64,000 nucleotides of DNA from Cryptomeria japonica (Eukaryota; Streptophyta; Pinopsida; Cupressales; Cupressaceae): the NCBI RefSeq assembly GCF_030272615.1, contig NC_081406.1:471810400-471874399 (forward strand). Direction: 5' to 3'. Both the position numbers and the translations under genes were made by a program. The notes beneath the pieces are model-generated. The model was not told the DNA's origin. It was given only the letters and a program-made list of their open reading frames with translations, and did not search any database. Shown one piece after another: positions 12,801-24,800 of this stretch; within the stretch, counting starts at the first letter, position 1; each line of letters opens with the position of its first letter.

Positions 12801-15800
12801 CACTGAGAGGAGTGGCTATTGACTGGTATTCAGACTTGGATAAAACCGGGGTAACTACGTGGGATGAATTGAAGAAAGCATTCGAGAAGGAATTTCGGCT
12901 TCTCCGAGATGATAATGAGATCGTCTCCGAAATCTATGGAACAAAGCAAGGAAAGAAGGAGACCGTACGGGCATATGGCCACCGGCTAAAGGAATTAGTC
13001 GGAAAGATGGAAAGCCAACTGGCTGATGGCTTAAAGAAGCGGTGGTTTGTCGAGGGTCTGAACCCTAAGCTACGACGAAAGATGAAAATTGTGCCTCCGA
13101 CATCCTACGATGATGCATACAACCGGGCCATGGACTTGGAAAGTGAAAATAAGACGGCCAAAAAGAAGAAGAATAGATCTTCGTCATCCTCTGAAGATGA
13201 TACGTCGGAAGAAGAGAGTAGCAGTGATGAGAAGCCGAAGAAGAAAGTCACGGCCCTTCAGAAGGATATGGAACGGATGTTAAAAGAGTTTAAGACAATG
13301 AAGGGGACCACAAGCAAGGATGATGAACTGTGGTGCACGGATTGTAAGGAGAGCGGCCACACAAAGGGTGCCTGTCCCAAGAAGGCATTCTGTGACATCT
13401 GCCAGATCATGGGACATTCTACGAAGGAATGCCCATACAATCTGAAGGCACGTAACCAGCAAGTGCTCTTTGCACATGAGCAGCCCTCCACATCGGATTC
13501 AAACAATAATGCATCTTCCGGAGGCTACCGAGGAAACCAACGAGGCGGACGGGGGAATAATAATAATTCCACCAGAAACAAGGTCCAATACGACGCGAAG
13601 GGACGCCCGATGATTCAATGTAGGGCTTGCAATCAATGGGGTCATTACGCACGAGAGTGTAATAACAATGACACCGCTCAAAAGCTATGTCGGTGGTGTG
13701 GCCCCGGTGACCATGAAGATGCCGATTGTCCGAAGTCTGGCGTAGGGGCCAATCTGATTGATATCGAAGGCAACACACGAGGTAAAGAAGCCATCCTTGC
13801 TCTTACCCGAGGGCAGGCAAAGGAAGCCCGATACCCCCATCCCCGCACCGAGAAGTAGAGAATGACGGAGGCAAGGGAGGAAATAGAAAGGGCCATGAAA
13901 GCCCAACGGGGAGAGACACACGAGTCATCTGGACCCTACTGCACAGACGCGGAGAGGAACATTGTACGACAGATGCTCCAAATGGAGGTACCTGTGAAAC
14001 TGGAAGACCTCCTACACACCATACCGCAATTGGGGACAGTGTTGTTGGGCACAAAGGTTGATAAACCCAAACCGAGAGACATGGACGCTCCCATACTAGG
14101 AAGCTCGGCAACAAATCCAGTTGTACTTACCGTCAACAATGGCCGACACCCAGCCGTGGTGGAGATGGGCATCCTGGGCACCATCCTGACGGATACTATA
14201 ATAGACGGCAGTTCCGGAGTAAATGTCCTTCCGGAGGACACATGGAAAAAGCTAGGAAAGCCCACTCTGTGGCCACCTACGTTTAATCTGCTAGGTGCAG
14301 ACCAGCACGGGATTAAACCCCTCGACATGTTGATGGCACAACAAGTCACCGTGGGTGCACAACCTTTTGTACTCGACTTCGTGGTCATTCCATTGAAACA
14401 GAAAGGGTATGACGCCATACTTGGAAGAGGATGGTTGGTGGCAGCGAAAGCAAACCACAACTGGAAACGAAATACACTCTCGATGGAGAGCGGAGGCAAG
14501 AAATTCACTATTGATCTCCGGACGCAGTTGGTGAGCGAGGAACTTGCCTCTTCCTCGGGATCTGAATCCGAGAGGGAAAATGACCCACGAGACGAAGGGA
14601 GAGAGGGGATGGACCAAGATGTCGAAGGCATATTAAAAATCGAAGGTTGTTGTTCGGAGGATGACACAAATTCACTAAATGGATTGTTCCATTGGCAGCA
14701 GGAGGACTATGAGATGTTCTCACCCTCCTGTAACGTATTAAGCGTCGAAGGAGAGGAGCCAGATCAATATCCTCCAGAATACAGAGAATATTGGAAGGGA
14801 GACGCCCCAAACCCTGGCGACGTAAATAATCCGAAGAGTGTCGGCAACGATTGGAACCCTGTGTGGAAGGCCGCAGCCTTCAAAATCTTTATTATCCTTC
14901 TTCTTCTTATGTACGGGAAGGAGACCGTGGTCCCTATAGAATTTGTGGTTCCAGGTCTTTGGATGGCCATGGAAAATAAACTTGCCACCAATAGGTTTAA
15001 ATTGAAACCCTATCACGCGAAGCACGCAGGGGACCCGAGAGGCCGGACGGACACCCGAGAGCCCGAAGGGGGACCCAAGAGGATGGAAGGGGACCTAAGA
15101 GGCCGGGCAAGCGACTTGAGAGGCACAGGACAAAAGCAGGAGACTTTTGGGCGAGGAAAACCGAGAAGGATGAAGGGTGATCCCAGAGACAGGGGACCCG
15201 AGCCGAAGACTCTTTAGACAACTTACCAAATAAAATAAAATAAAAAGTGAAAAAAATGCCACCGTACGGGGCCGTACGGCAGATAACTGTATGGTTGGAG
15301 GAAAAAAATATATATATATAAAAAAAAAAAAAAAACGTAAAAGTACCAAAAAAAAAAAGAGAGAAAAAGGCCACCGTACAGTGGGCCCACCGAAGGTGGC
15401 ATCACCGTACGATGGAACCACCAGGACATTAAGTTGAGTAAATTTTTTATCATGGACAATGAGGTATTTGAGTGATAGTGTCAAATTCGCTCATGACCCT
15501 CTCAAATGGACAGGAACGAAATCTTCCTTGGCTCTCTTTGCCCTCCTATTTTGGATAAAAACTTCACTTTAAGGCATGGATTGGGAGGAAATTAGCTTGA
15601 ATTCACCCTTGGAGACGCCTTGGACAAACTTAGACTTGGAAATTTGGAGAAAAGGTCAAGAATTTGAGCATTATTGCAAAATTCGCTCCTGACCCTTCCA
15701 AAGGCTCCAGAGCAAATTTCCTTAGACCCTTCTCTTGCTCCCAGTTTAGACCTCAAAGCTTGCTCCTACGCCTTGACTAAGTGAGGAATGACCTATCTAT

Positions 15801-18800
15801 GCCTTGTGAGCAAGTTGGAACGAGATGGGATGAGGAAATTGAGCCTAAAACATCAATTTCGCTCCAGACACTTCCAAAGGGTCCAGACCGAAATCCTTCA
15901 AGGGACCTCTTATCTCACTCAAACAATTGAATGAATCCTATTTCAAGTAGATTTGAGGGCGAATAGACTTGATTGAGATGGAGGGAGGACCCAAAAGCCA
16001 ATTCTACGAGCAAAGTTGATGGGAAATTTTGGAATTTGAGCTTAAAGAAGAATTTTGCTCCTGACCCTTCCAAAGGGTCCAGAGCGAATTTCTCTAAAAA
16101 CCTCTCCTGCTTCTAACATGTGTTAAAATCCTTGATTCCACGCCTTGAGTGAATGAAAAATGATCTATCCATGCCTTTGGAAGTGAGTTGCAAGCGAGAT
16201 GAGGAAAATTGGAGAATTTGAGCTAAGAAGCAAATTTTGCTCCTAACCCTTCCAAAGGGTCCAGAGCGAAATTCCTCTTTAGGTCATGTCCTTCCAAAGG
16301 TACTATTGTGACGTATTCACACATCGCCCCAGTGCAAATGGGGACCCCTACTTTTTGCTTTCTAGGGTCCAGACCCTTCCTGACCCTTCCAAAGGGTCCA
16401 GAGCGAAAATCCTTGTACACCTCAATTTCTTCTTTGTCCAAAACAATTTCCTAGTTCCTAAGGCATGTTTGGGGGTGTCTTGACATGTCCTAACCTTAGG
16501 AGGTGAGTAAAGGTGGATGAGGTGAAGATTTTAGCCAAGAAAGAGAATTTCGCTCCTGACCCTTCCAAAGGGTCCAGAGCGAAATTCTTGAAAACACTCA
16601 TTTCTCCTTTAGCCAAAGTCAAGACCAAGGTGGAAATGAAAGGAGAGTAGTCTATGTTTGCCTCCCAAGGAAGATTAGAGTTCGAAAAATCAAGAATCAA
16701 GGTCAAAACATGATTTTCGCTCCTGACCCTTCCAAAGGGTCCAGAGCGAAAATCCTTGTAACTCTTGTTTTCTTCCTTATTTTGACTAGGCATTGGCTTG
16801 ATGGAGGATAAATTGGTATGTTCTTGCCTTGAGAGGGAGTTGGATGCTTTGGAAGATCAAGTTTTTTCCTAGGAGATGAATTTCGCTCCTGACCCTTCTA
16901 AAGGGTCCAGAGCGAAATTCACTATAAACCTCATTTGCTAGCTTGAATGGGCTTAAAACATGGTTCCTCAGGTGGAAAATGATCTATGTTTGCCTCCCAA
17001 ACAAGATTGAAGTTTGAAAAATGAATAATCAAGCCCAAATCATGATTTTCACTCCTGACCCTTCCAAAGGGTCCAGAGCGAAAATCTACCTAGACCTCAT
17101 TCCCTTCCTTGTTTGACCAAATTTTGATTTGCAAGGCATCTTGAAAGGAAGAATGGACATGTTTGGCCTTTGGAAATGTTTGAAAGCATTGAAAAATGAA
17201 GGATTTTAGCCAAAAAGGTGAATTTAGCTCCTGACCCTTCCAAAGGATCCAGAGCGAAATTCCTTACACACCTATTTTTTGACCTTGCTTAGACCACAAA
17301 CCTTGTCCCTTGGGTGAAGAATGATGTTTAGTTACCTTCTAGAGAGGATTGGAGTTGAAAAGATAAAGGATCAAGTCAAGAATGAGAAATTCGCTCCTAA
17401 CCCTTCCAAAGGGTCTAGAGCGAATTTTCTCAAAACCAACTTTTTTCCCAAATTTATGCCAAGGGAATTGCAGACTAGAGTGAATTGAGATGGAAGAGAT
17501 CCTTAGGAATGACTTCAATTGCTAGGAAATCATTGAAATTGAAGAAATTGAGCCAAATAGTGATTTTCGCTCCTAACCCTTCCAAAGGGTCTAGAGCGAA
17601 AATTCTACAACCACCTATCTTCCTTGCAAATCAAGTCAAGCTTTTGGTTTTTATGGCTTAGGGAAGAATGAAGCAAATTTTCCTTGACCTTGGAGGTGAG
17701 TTGAAAAGATGGAGGAATAAGCCTAAAACAAGATTTTCGCTCCTGGCCCTTCCAAAGGGTCCAGAGCAAAAATCCTAAAACCCATCATTTTCTCCAAAAT
17801 TTGTGCCAAGCCATGCCTAGACCAAGGTGATGGATGCCCTTGAGATTGCCCTTGAATTGATTGTTGTCTCCAAAAATGATGATTTTGGGCTAGAGGAGGA
17901 AATTCGCTCCTGACCCTTCCAAAGGGTCCAGGGCGAAATCCATTATAGGTCCTGTCCCTGGCCATGATTTCTAGTGAAATTCTCTTTTCTGGTCATTTTG
18001 AAGTCAAGCAAAATGTTGCAAGCATGGGAGAGGGATCCAAGGATGAAAGTCCAAGTATAGAAAGTGAAAAAAGATGGACCTTGGTAAGGGAAAACAAGCA
18101 AAGAGAGAAATTCGCTCCTGACCCTTCCAAAGGGTCTAGGGCGAAATTCTCCAAATCAACCATTTTCCCTTGAGTGAAGTTAAAACTTTGATCCCTATGG
18201 CATGGTTGAAGGTGGAATGAGGTATTCTTTCCTTGTAGGATGAATTGTGGTAAAGGAAGTGTCAGATCAAGCCTAAAACTTGAATTTCGCTCCTAACCCT
18301 TCCAAAGGGTCTAGAGCAAAATTCTTAAAACCTCTTTTGCCCCAAATTTACATCAAGCTTGGTGTTGGTTAAGAATGAGGACATCCTTGGGCATGTATCT
18401 AAGCAAGTACGATCACAAAGTGAGAAGAATTTGAGCCAGGAATGCAAAATTTACTCTTGACCCTTCCAAAGGGTCCAGGGCGAAATTCTTATAGAGCCTG
18501 TCCCTGGAAAGAATCTTGAGCAAACTTCATTTTGATATCTTCTTGTTGATGATTTAAGGTAGAAAATGCTATGTTGAAATGAATTCGTTATATGACCTTA
18601 ATCATCTTTTGGTTTGTCTTGCAGATAAAAGAAGACCAGGCTAGATCAAGGATGACCTCCTCCAGTCCAGCATCATCAAGGACGACCTCCTCGAGTCCGA
18701 CATCATCAAGGACGACCTTCTCCAGTCCAACATCATCAAGGACGACCTCTTCCAGTCCAACATTTCAAGGAAGGTACACCATCCATCCTGCACATCAAAG

Positions 18801-21800
18801 ACAAAGGAGGTTAAAGCAAGGGTCCGTTGAAGAAGTAAATAGTTTCAGAAGAGTTAATTAAAATTATCTTCTCAGCATCATCAAAGTGAACATCTACCAA
18901 GTTACAAGTGTCAGACGAGGTGGCATCCTAGTCATCACTCTTCCAGTCGGATTGGTCCACCACAGCGTGTCCAGATTCAATGTACCTGACTCATCAAAGA
19001 TGACACTAACTTCGATGTACCTACCTCGGTTATCCATTGGTCGAATATTTCAAAGATGACATGTGTCCAAATAATGCAATTATTTCATTGGCTAGAATTG
19101 AGTTTGTTGTAACAAACCCTAACTAGGGTTTTCATTGTAAAATCTCGGCCGTTGATCTCAAATTGATCTGAGCCATTGAATTGTATTAAGAGCACTATAT
19201 AAGCCCTGGCTCCTCATTTGTAAAAGCTAATAGTTGATAGTGGGTTAATAGTTGGTTGATAGAGAATAGCTAATAGTGAACAGTTAGAGAATAGGAAATA
19301 GTTAGAGTAGAGTAGAAAGGGAAGGCAAAGATTGTTGCCAAGATGTTGTTGTAAAGGACTTGTAAACTTCATTGAAGAAATGGTGAATTCTATGGGTCGA
19401 TTCAACAATTTGCATGGTCTCTATACTTCTCAAATTTGATTTCATGTTATTAGATGAGTGGAAGAAATGTGTATGATTGATGGTGAAATATGTATATCCA
19501 TACTACTAGCAGTTTGTTGATTGCAGACTTGCCTCGTGTAGTCAACTAGAATCATTCAGCTTAAGCTTAACTTCAATTGTCGCTTCTTCATTGATACGCA
19601 TCAGCCTGATGGTGTCCATGCCTGTAGCGGTGATCTGAACATCATAAAGCTTTCCTCAGAAGATTGCACTAACCTTGTAGAGATGGTCCTGGGATGTCAA
19701 AGCAAGACTTAGTTAGAATTTCATCAAAGGTCATTCATTGCTCTAACATTCTTAGTATTAGAAATAGATCCCGTTTCAACCTTTCTCCTTTTTCCTTTTT
19801 TTTTCAAAATCAACGGCCAGTAAAATCTCACGTTCCAGCAATATCCAAAGCAAATCAGACGTTCAAGCAGTCAAACGTAAGTCCCCTTGTGATTCCAGCC
19901 AAATCGCATCATACCACGAGAAGCTTATCCACATGTAGAGAACCTACATATCAGAACCTTGGAGTTACTCCGACTAATCCTTCGACGAGATCTTCAGCAG
20001 TCGGGAAACTTTGTTCAAGAGAGGATAAGGTACCTTTAGGTATTTTATTCTGTGTTTGGTCGTGTACAAAAGACACATCAATAGGTACCTAAGCGAAATT
20101 GTCAGGATGTGCTTTTGATCCAACATTTTGAACTAGGCACCTCCTGAAGGTGATTTGTTAGCATGTTCTAAGGCCAGGGCAACGTGAGTGAAGCTGAAGT
20201 TTGAATGTTTGATTGATGTCCAAGACTAATCCCTCAAATTCGCTCCTGACCCTTCCAAAGGGTCCAAAGCGAAATCCTCCAAAAGACTTAATTCCTCACC
20301 AAAAGCATTGAGTGGACATCACTTTGAGAGCGAATTGGCTTGAGTATGATAAGATAAGGGTGGAAAAGACAAGTCCAAGGCATGTTGAGTGTGAGTAGAG
20401 TCTAGAAAAGCAAATTTCGCTCCTGACCCTTCCAAAGGGTCCAGAGCAAAATTCTCCAAAGGACCTAATTCCTCACTAGAAGCATTGAATGGTGATCATG
20501 CATAGCAAGAAAAGGATTCAAAAAGGGACAAGTCTAAAGCAAGATGAGTGAAAAGAAGGAAGAATTAGGCCTAGAGGAACAAATTCGCTCCTGACCCTTC
20601 CAAAGGTACAGGAGCGAATTTCTCAAAAACATGTATTTTCCTCCTAATTTTAAAGCAAATTGCCCTTAAGGTCTTTTCCTAAGATGGTTTGAAGCTAAAC
20701 AAGCAAGCTAAGAGGAAACTTTATCAATGCCTACGCCCTATTTATCAATTTCGCTCTTGACCCTTCCAAAGGGTCCAGAGCGAAATTCCTAGAAGGACTC
20801 CCTATTTTACCTAATGCACCCAAAAGATCTTGTTTTAAGCTAAATTGAGGGCGAATTGACTTGATGGTGATAGGAGGTTTGAAAAATTGAGTTCAAGGCA
20901 AAGTAATGATGAATGGAAGATGAATGGCGTCAAAGGAAAAATTTCGCTCCTGACCCTTCCAAAGGGTCCAAAGCGAAATTTCCTAAACCTCTATTTGCTC
21001 CTTGTTTGGGGTCGAAATCTTGGTTCCTAAGGCATGGTTGAGAGAGGATTGATGCATACTTGCCTTGAGAAGTGGATTGGAGCAAAGGAAATGATGGAAT
21101 TGAGACTAAATGACAAATTTCGCTCCTGACCCTTCCAAAGGGTCCAGAGTGAATTTCACTTAAGCTCTTGACCCTTCCAAAGGGTCCAGAGCGAATTCTC
21201 TTGAAACCTCCTTTTGCTCCCAGTTTTGTATCAAGCCTAGCATTGATTGAGGTTGATTAAACTTAGAGGCATCCTTAGGCATGCATTTGAGTCAGTTGTG
21301 GTCACAAAGTGTGAAGAATTTGTCCAAAAATGCCAATTTCACTCCTGACCCTTCCAAAGGGTCTAGAGCAAAATTCCTAGGAGGTCTAGAGTTTTGCCTA
21401 GGCCCTTGAGCGAAACCTATTCTTAAGTATTATTGGAGGTGAATGATTTGATCTTGGTAAGGTAAGGTTGACAATGAAGTCTATGTAAAGAAAATTGAGC
21501 AACTTTGTCAAATTTTGCTCCTAACCCTTCCAGAGGGTCCAGAGCGAATTTCATTATAGGGCCTGTCCTTGGAGAGGATCCAGAGCGAATTTCATTATAG
21601 AGCCTGTCCTTGGAGAGGATATAGAGAAAATTTCATTATAGGGCCTGTCCTTCCAAAGGGTCCAGAGCAAATTGATCTTAATGCCTTCTTGTTAATGGTT
21701 TGAAGTGAGAAATACCATGTTAGGATGAATATATCATAAGTGCTTGACACCATCTTTTGTTTGTTTTGTAGATCTACAAGACCAAGTTGGAAGGAGATTA

Positions 21801-24800
21801 GGCAAGGACAAGGACGGCCTCTTCAAACCTCATCATCATTAAGGGCCTCTTAAATGCATGGAAGAAGACTCAAAGTGCTTCCAAGTTGAAGGACTTCGAA
21901 TGATCAACAATTACAAGCAATAGAGCAAGATATTCTCAAGGACCTCATTCTATCGCATAGAGAAATCACAAGATATCAGAAGAAGGATCATACAAACATT
22001 TCAGGGCAAGACGAGCTTCCAGAGAATAAGGAATGACTTGATCCAAGAGGAGACTTCATCAAGCACAAGAGAGTCAAGGAGAGGTACATCATCCATCAAG
22101 TACATAAAAGACGAAGGAGGATCAACCAAGGTCAGTGCAAGGGTATGTTGAAGAAGCAGATAGTTTCAGAAGAGTTAATCAAAGTTAGCTTCTCATCATC
22201 ATCACATTGAGTATCATGAAATATTGCTCAACGTTCATTGACCAAGCAAATGCAAGACAAGGTGGCATCCCGGTCATTGTTCCTCCAGTCAGATAGGTCC
22301 ACATCAGCGTGTCCAGATTCAATGTACCTACCCTTGTTTCCTATTGGTCCACACTCATGAAATGTAATTTTCGCATTGGCTAAGAGAGTTTGTTGTAACA
22401 AACCCTAATTAGGGGTTTCATCTTGAAATCCTAGCCATCCATTGTAAATCAATCTGAGCCCTTGAATTGTAAAGAGCTCTCTATATAAAGCTCCGGCTCT
22501 TCTTTTGTAGAGGTTAATATTTGGTTAATAGTTAGTAAATAGAGGTTAGAATAGCTAGTGATCAATAGAGAATAAATAGCAATTAGAGTAGATTAGGAAG
22601 AGAAGGCAAGAAATTGTTGCCTTGATTGTAAATGAACTCCATTTTCATTGAAGTTATGGTGAAGTATGTTGTTTCTTTGCAATATGCATAGTTTCTTGTT
22701 GAATCTTCATATTAGATGGTAGACGATTAGATTGAATGAAAGAAGTTACTGAATGCACTCGCGTGGAATCTGCCTAGTCCAAACCACTAGCCTCTTACTG
22801 ACTGTAAGTGTGCCCTGCATGGTCAACTGGCATAGAATGAGCTTAATCTCGAGTCGTTATGCATCTATTGTTCATGCATTAAATTGAATGGTGATCAATG
22901 TCTGATGGTGTAACGATTTGAATATATTCAAAACATCCCTTAGAAGATCGCACTGAGTTGGTGTCGGATTGTTGACCTGATGATGAGACCCAACCCAATA
23001 GGACTCCACCTAGTTGTTTGTTTATCTTCTCACATTCTAGGTCTTAGAGTAGACTTTTTGAGCCCTTCACCTTTTGCTATTTCTTTATTCTTCCCGATGA
23101 GTAGATAGGACTCAAGTTCCAGCAGATTAAACGCTCAGGCAATCGAACGTAAGTCCCCTTGTGATTCTGGCATAATCACATCAAACTACAAGAGCTTATC
23201 CACACATAGAGACCCTACATATAAGAACCTTGGAGTTATTTCGATTGATCCTTAGGCAAATCTTCAGCATTCGAATAACTTTGTTCAAGAGAGGATAAGA
23301 TACCTTGGTATTTTATTCTGTGTTTGCATGTGCATAAAAACACATCAACAAGACCGTAGAAGGGCGATTGAGGAAGCTCGATTAAGATTTCATTTGCTGC
23401 TATAACCACACTTGTTGGACCTTTATGTACTTATTGAAGCCATCCCATTTCAAGCATTTATTTTAGTTTTTGCTGGACGTAGGGTTTTGGAGTGGAGTTG
23501 CTGGGTTATTGAGGACTTGAATCTGTTGTTGCTGAATGTTTTCTTTGCTGCTGTGCTTGTTTAGTTCCAGCCGTACTATTGTTGGGTTGCTGTTGTGAGT
23601 GCCTAGGGTTTGGTGCACTAATATTGTTGATATTTGTAAAGAAAAATCTCATTTTCCAGCACAACTGTTCTAGGTATTGTTGTGACGTATTCACACATCG
23701 CCCCATTGCAAATGGGGACCCCTGCTTTTTGCTTTTTAGGGTTTGTTTTCTAGGTCTTTTAGGGTTTTGTCTGTTAGCCTTTGCGTTTTGAGTGTCGCCA
23801 AGGGGATCACCTGGATAGCAGGTTCTGCTTGAGTTAGGTCAAGTTGGTGAGTGATGAAGTCTGGAATGTCCTGAAATTTGGCTAAGTCTAGAATGTCCTG
23901 ATCCTGAAATTTGGCTAAGTCTGGAATGTCCTGATCCTGAAATTTGACTAAGTCTGGAAAACTGAAAAATCCTCCAAAAACTATTTTGCAATATAGCTCC
24001 TGGAGGTCTGAAACCACTCTCAAACATCCTGAAAGTATATATGGAATATAAATTAAAGTATAAGAAAGAAGAATTCTTATACTTAAATGTTATATTCCAT
24101 AAAATTATCCTGACAGAGAGTTCAAAAAGTCAAATTTCGCTCCTGACCCTTCCTGAAGGTCCAAAGCGAATTTCGCTCCTGACCCTCTCAGGAGGTCCAA
24201 AGCGAATCTCGCCCCTGACCCTTCCAGAGGGTCCAAGGCGAAAATCAATCTAGGACTCATTTCTTGCCTTATTTGACCAAATTTTGATTTGCAAAGCATT
24301 TTGTTTGGACTTTGGAATTGATTGAAAACCTTGAAGAAAATGATGGATTTTGGCCAAGATTAGGAATTTCGCTCCTGACCCTTGCTGAGGGTCCAAAGCG
24401 AAATTCATTATAAACTTCATTTGCCACCTTGTTTGAGCTTGAAACCTTGTTCCTGGCCTTGAAAACGATCTTACCTTGCCCTGTGAAGTGATTTGAAACT
24501 TGAAGATTGAGCAATTTAGCCTAGATTGTGAATTTCGCTCCTGACCCTTGCTGAGGATCCAGAGCGAAAATCTTATTTGAGCCTATTCGTCACTAATTTT
24601 GGCTAATTTTTTATGTGCAGGGTCTCCTGGAAGGAAGGTTGAACATCATTCAAAGGTTTGGATGCTTACAAATTGATGAATTTTGGGCAATAAAAGCAAA
24701 TTCGCTCCTGACCCTTACTGAGGGCCTAGGGCGAAATTTTGAATAGCTTTCAGCTTGCATGGAAAAAAGTCAAGTTTTGGACATTGACGAAACAAGGACA

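Larger units (their letters stand above)
10849..15480 (+). mobile_element. Decayed Ty3/Gypsy element with RT, RNase H and most of integrase deleted
   Basis: It has a 5' LTR (10849-11504), a tRNA-Asp-type PBS, a gag frame with four zinc knuckles and a protease frame. The protease frame runs directly into a segment (YGKETVVPIEF, near 14910) typical of the region just after the integrase core of plant Gypsy elements. Thus RT, RNase H and most of integrase are missing by an internal deletion. No 3' LTR beginning TGTAATGTCCCC is found before the palindrome array of element D starts near 15486, so the right end is lost. The tail 15218-15480 has CCGTACGG inverted repeats and A/TA-rich runs. The right boundary is approximate. 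Confidence 0.75.
16304..20083 (+). mobile_element. Element N: complete non-autonomous family member nested in D
   Basis: Runs from TATTGTGACG to CACATCAATA, 3,780 bp, with a perfect GGTAC target duplication at 16299-16303 and 20084-20088. The 5' tip (ACACATCGCCCC, then GGGGACCCC) passes almost at once into the palindrome array. The long ORF is missing. At that position sits a TTGCAG acceptor-like site and four 30-bp tandem repeats (18651-18770). The 3' module is present: telo-box palindrome 19114-19131, TATATAAG about 19196 and a CA end. Confidence 0.9.
15481..23350 (+). mobile_element. Element D: giant LTR-like family member, 5'-truncated, split by element N
   Basis: The copy consists of 15481-16303 and 20084-23350. 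The left part and 20239-21680 are palindrome array. A TAG acceptor-like site near 21770 and a degenerate stretch with no long ORF follow. Then come a telo-box palindrome (22400-22418), TATATAAA (22482-22489) and the terminal CACATCAACA ending at 23350. The 3' flank is AGACC. Neither the TGTTGTGAC start nor a left AGACC was found, so the 5' end was lost where it meets the Gypsy remnant. Confidence 0.7.

Noticed and set aside
15299-15360. TA/A-rich run as a LINE or SINE poly(A) tail
   Set aside because: It lies within the 3' remnant of the Gypsy element between CCGTACGG repeats and has no target duplication.
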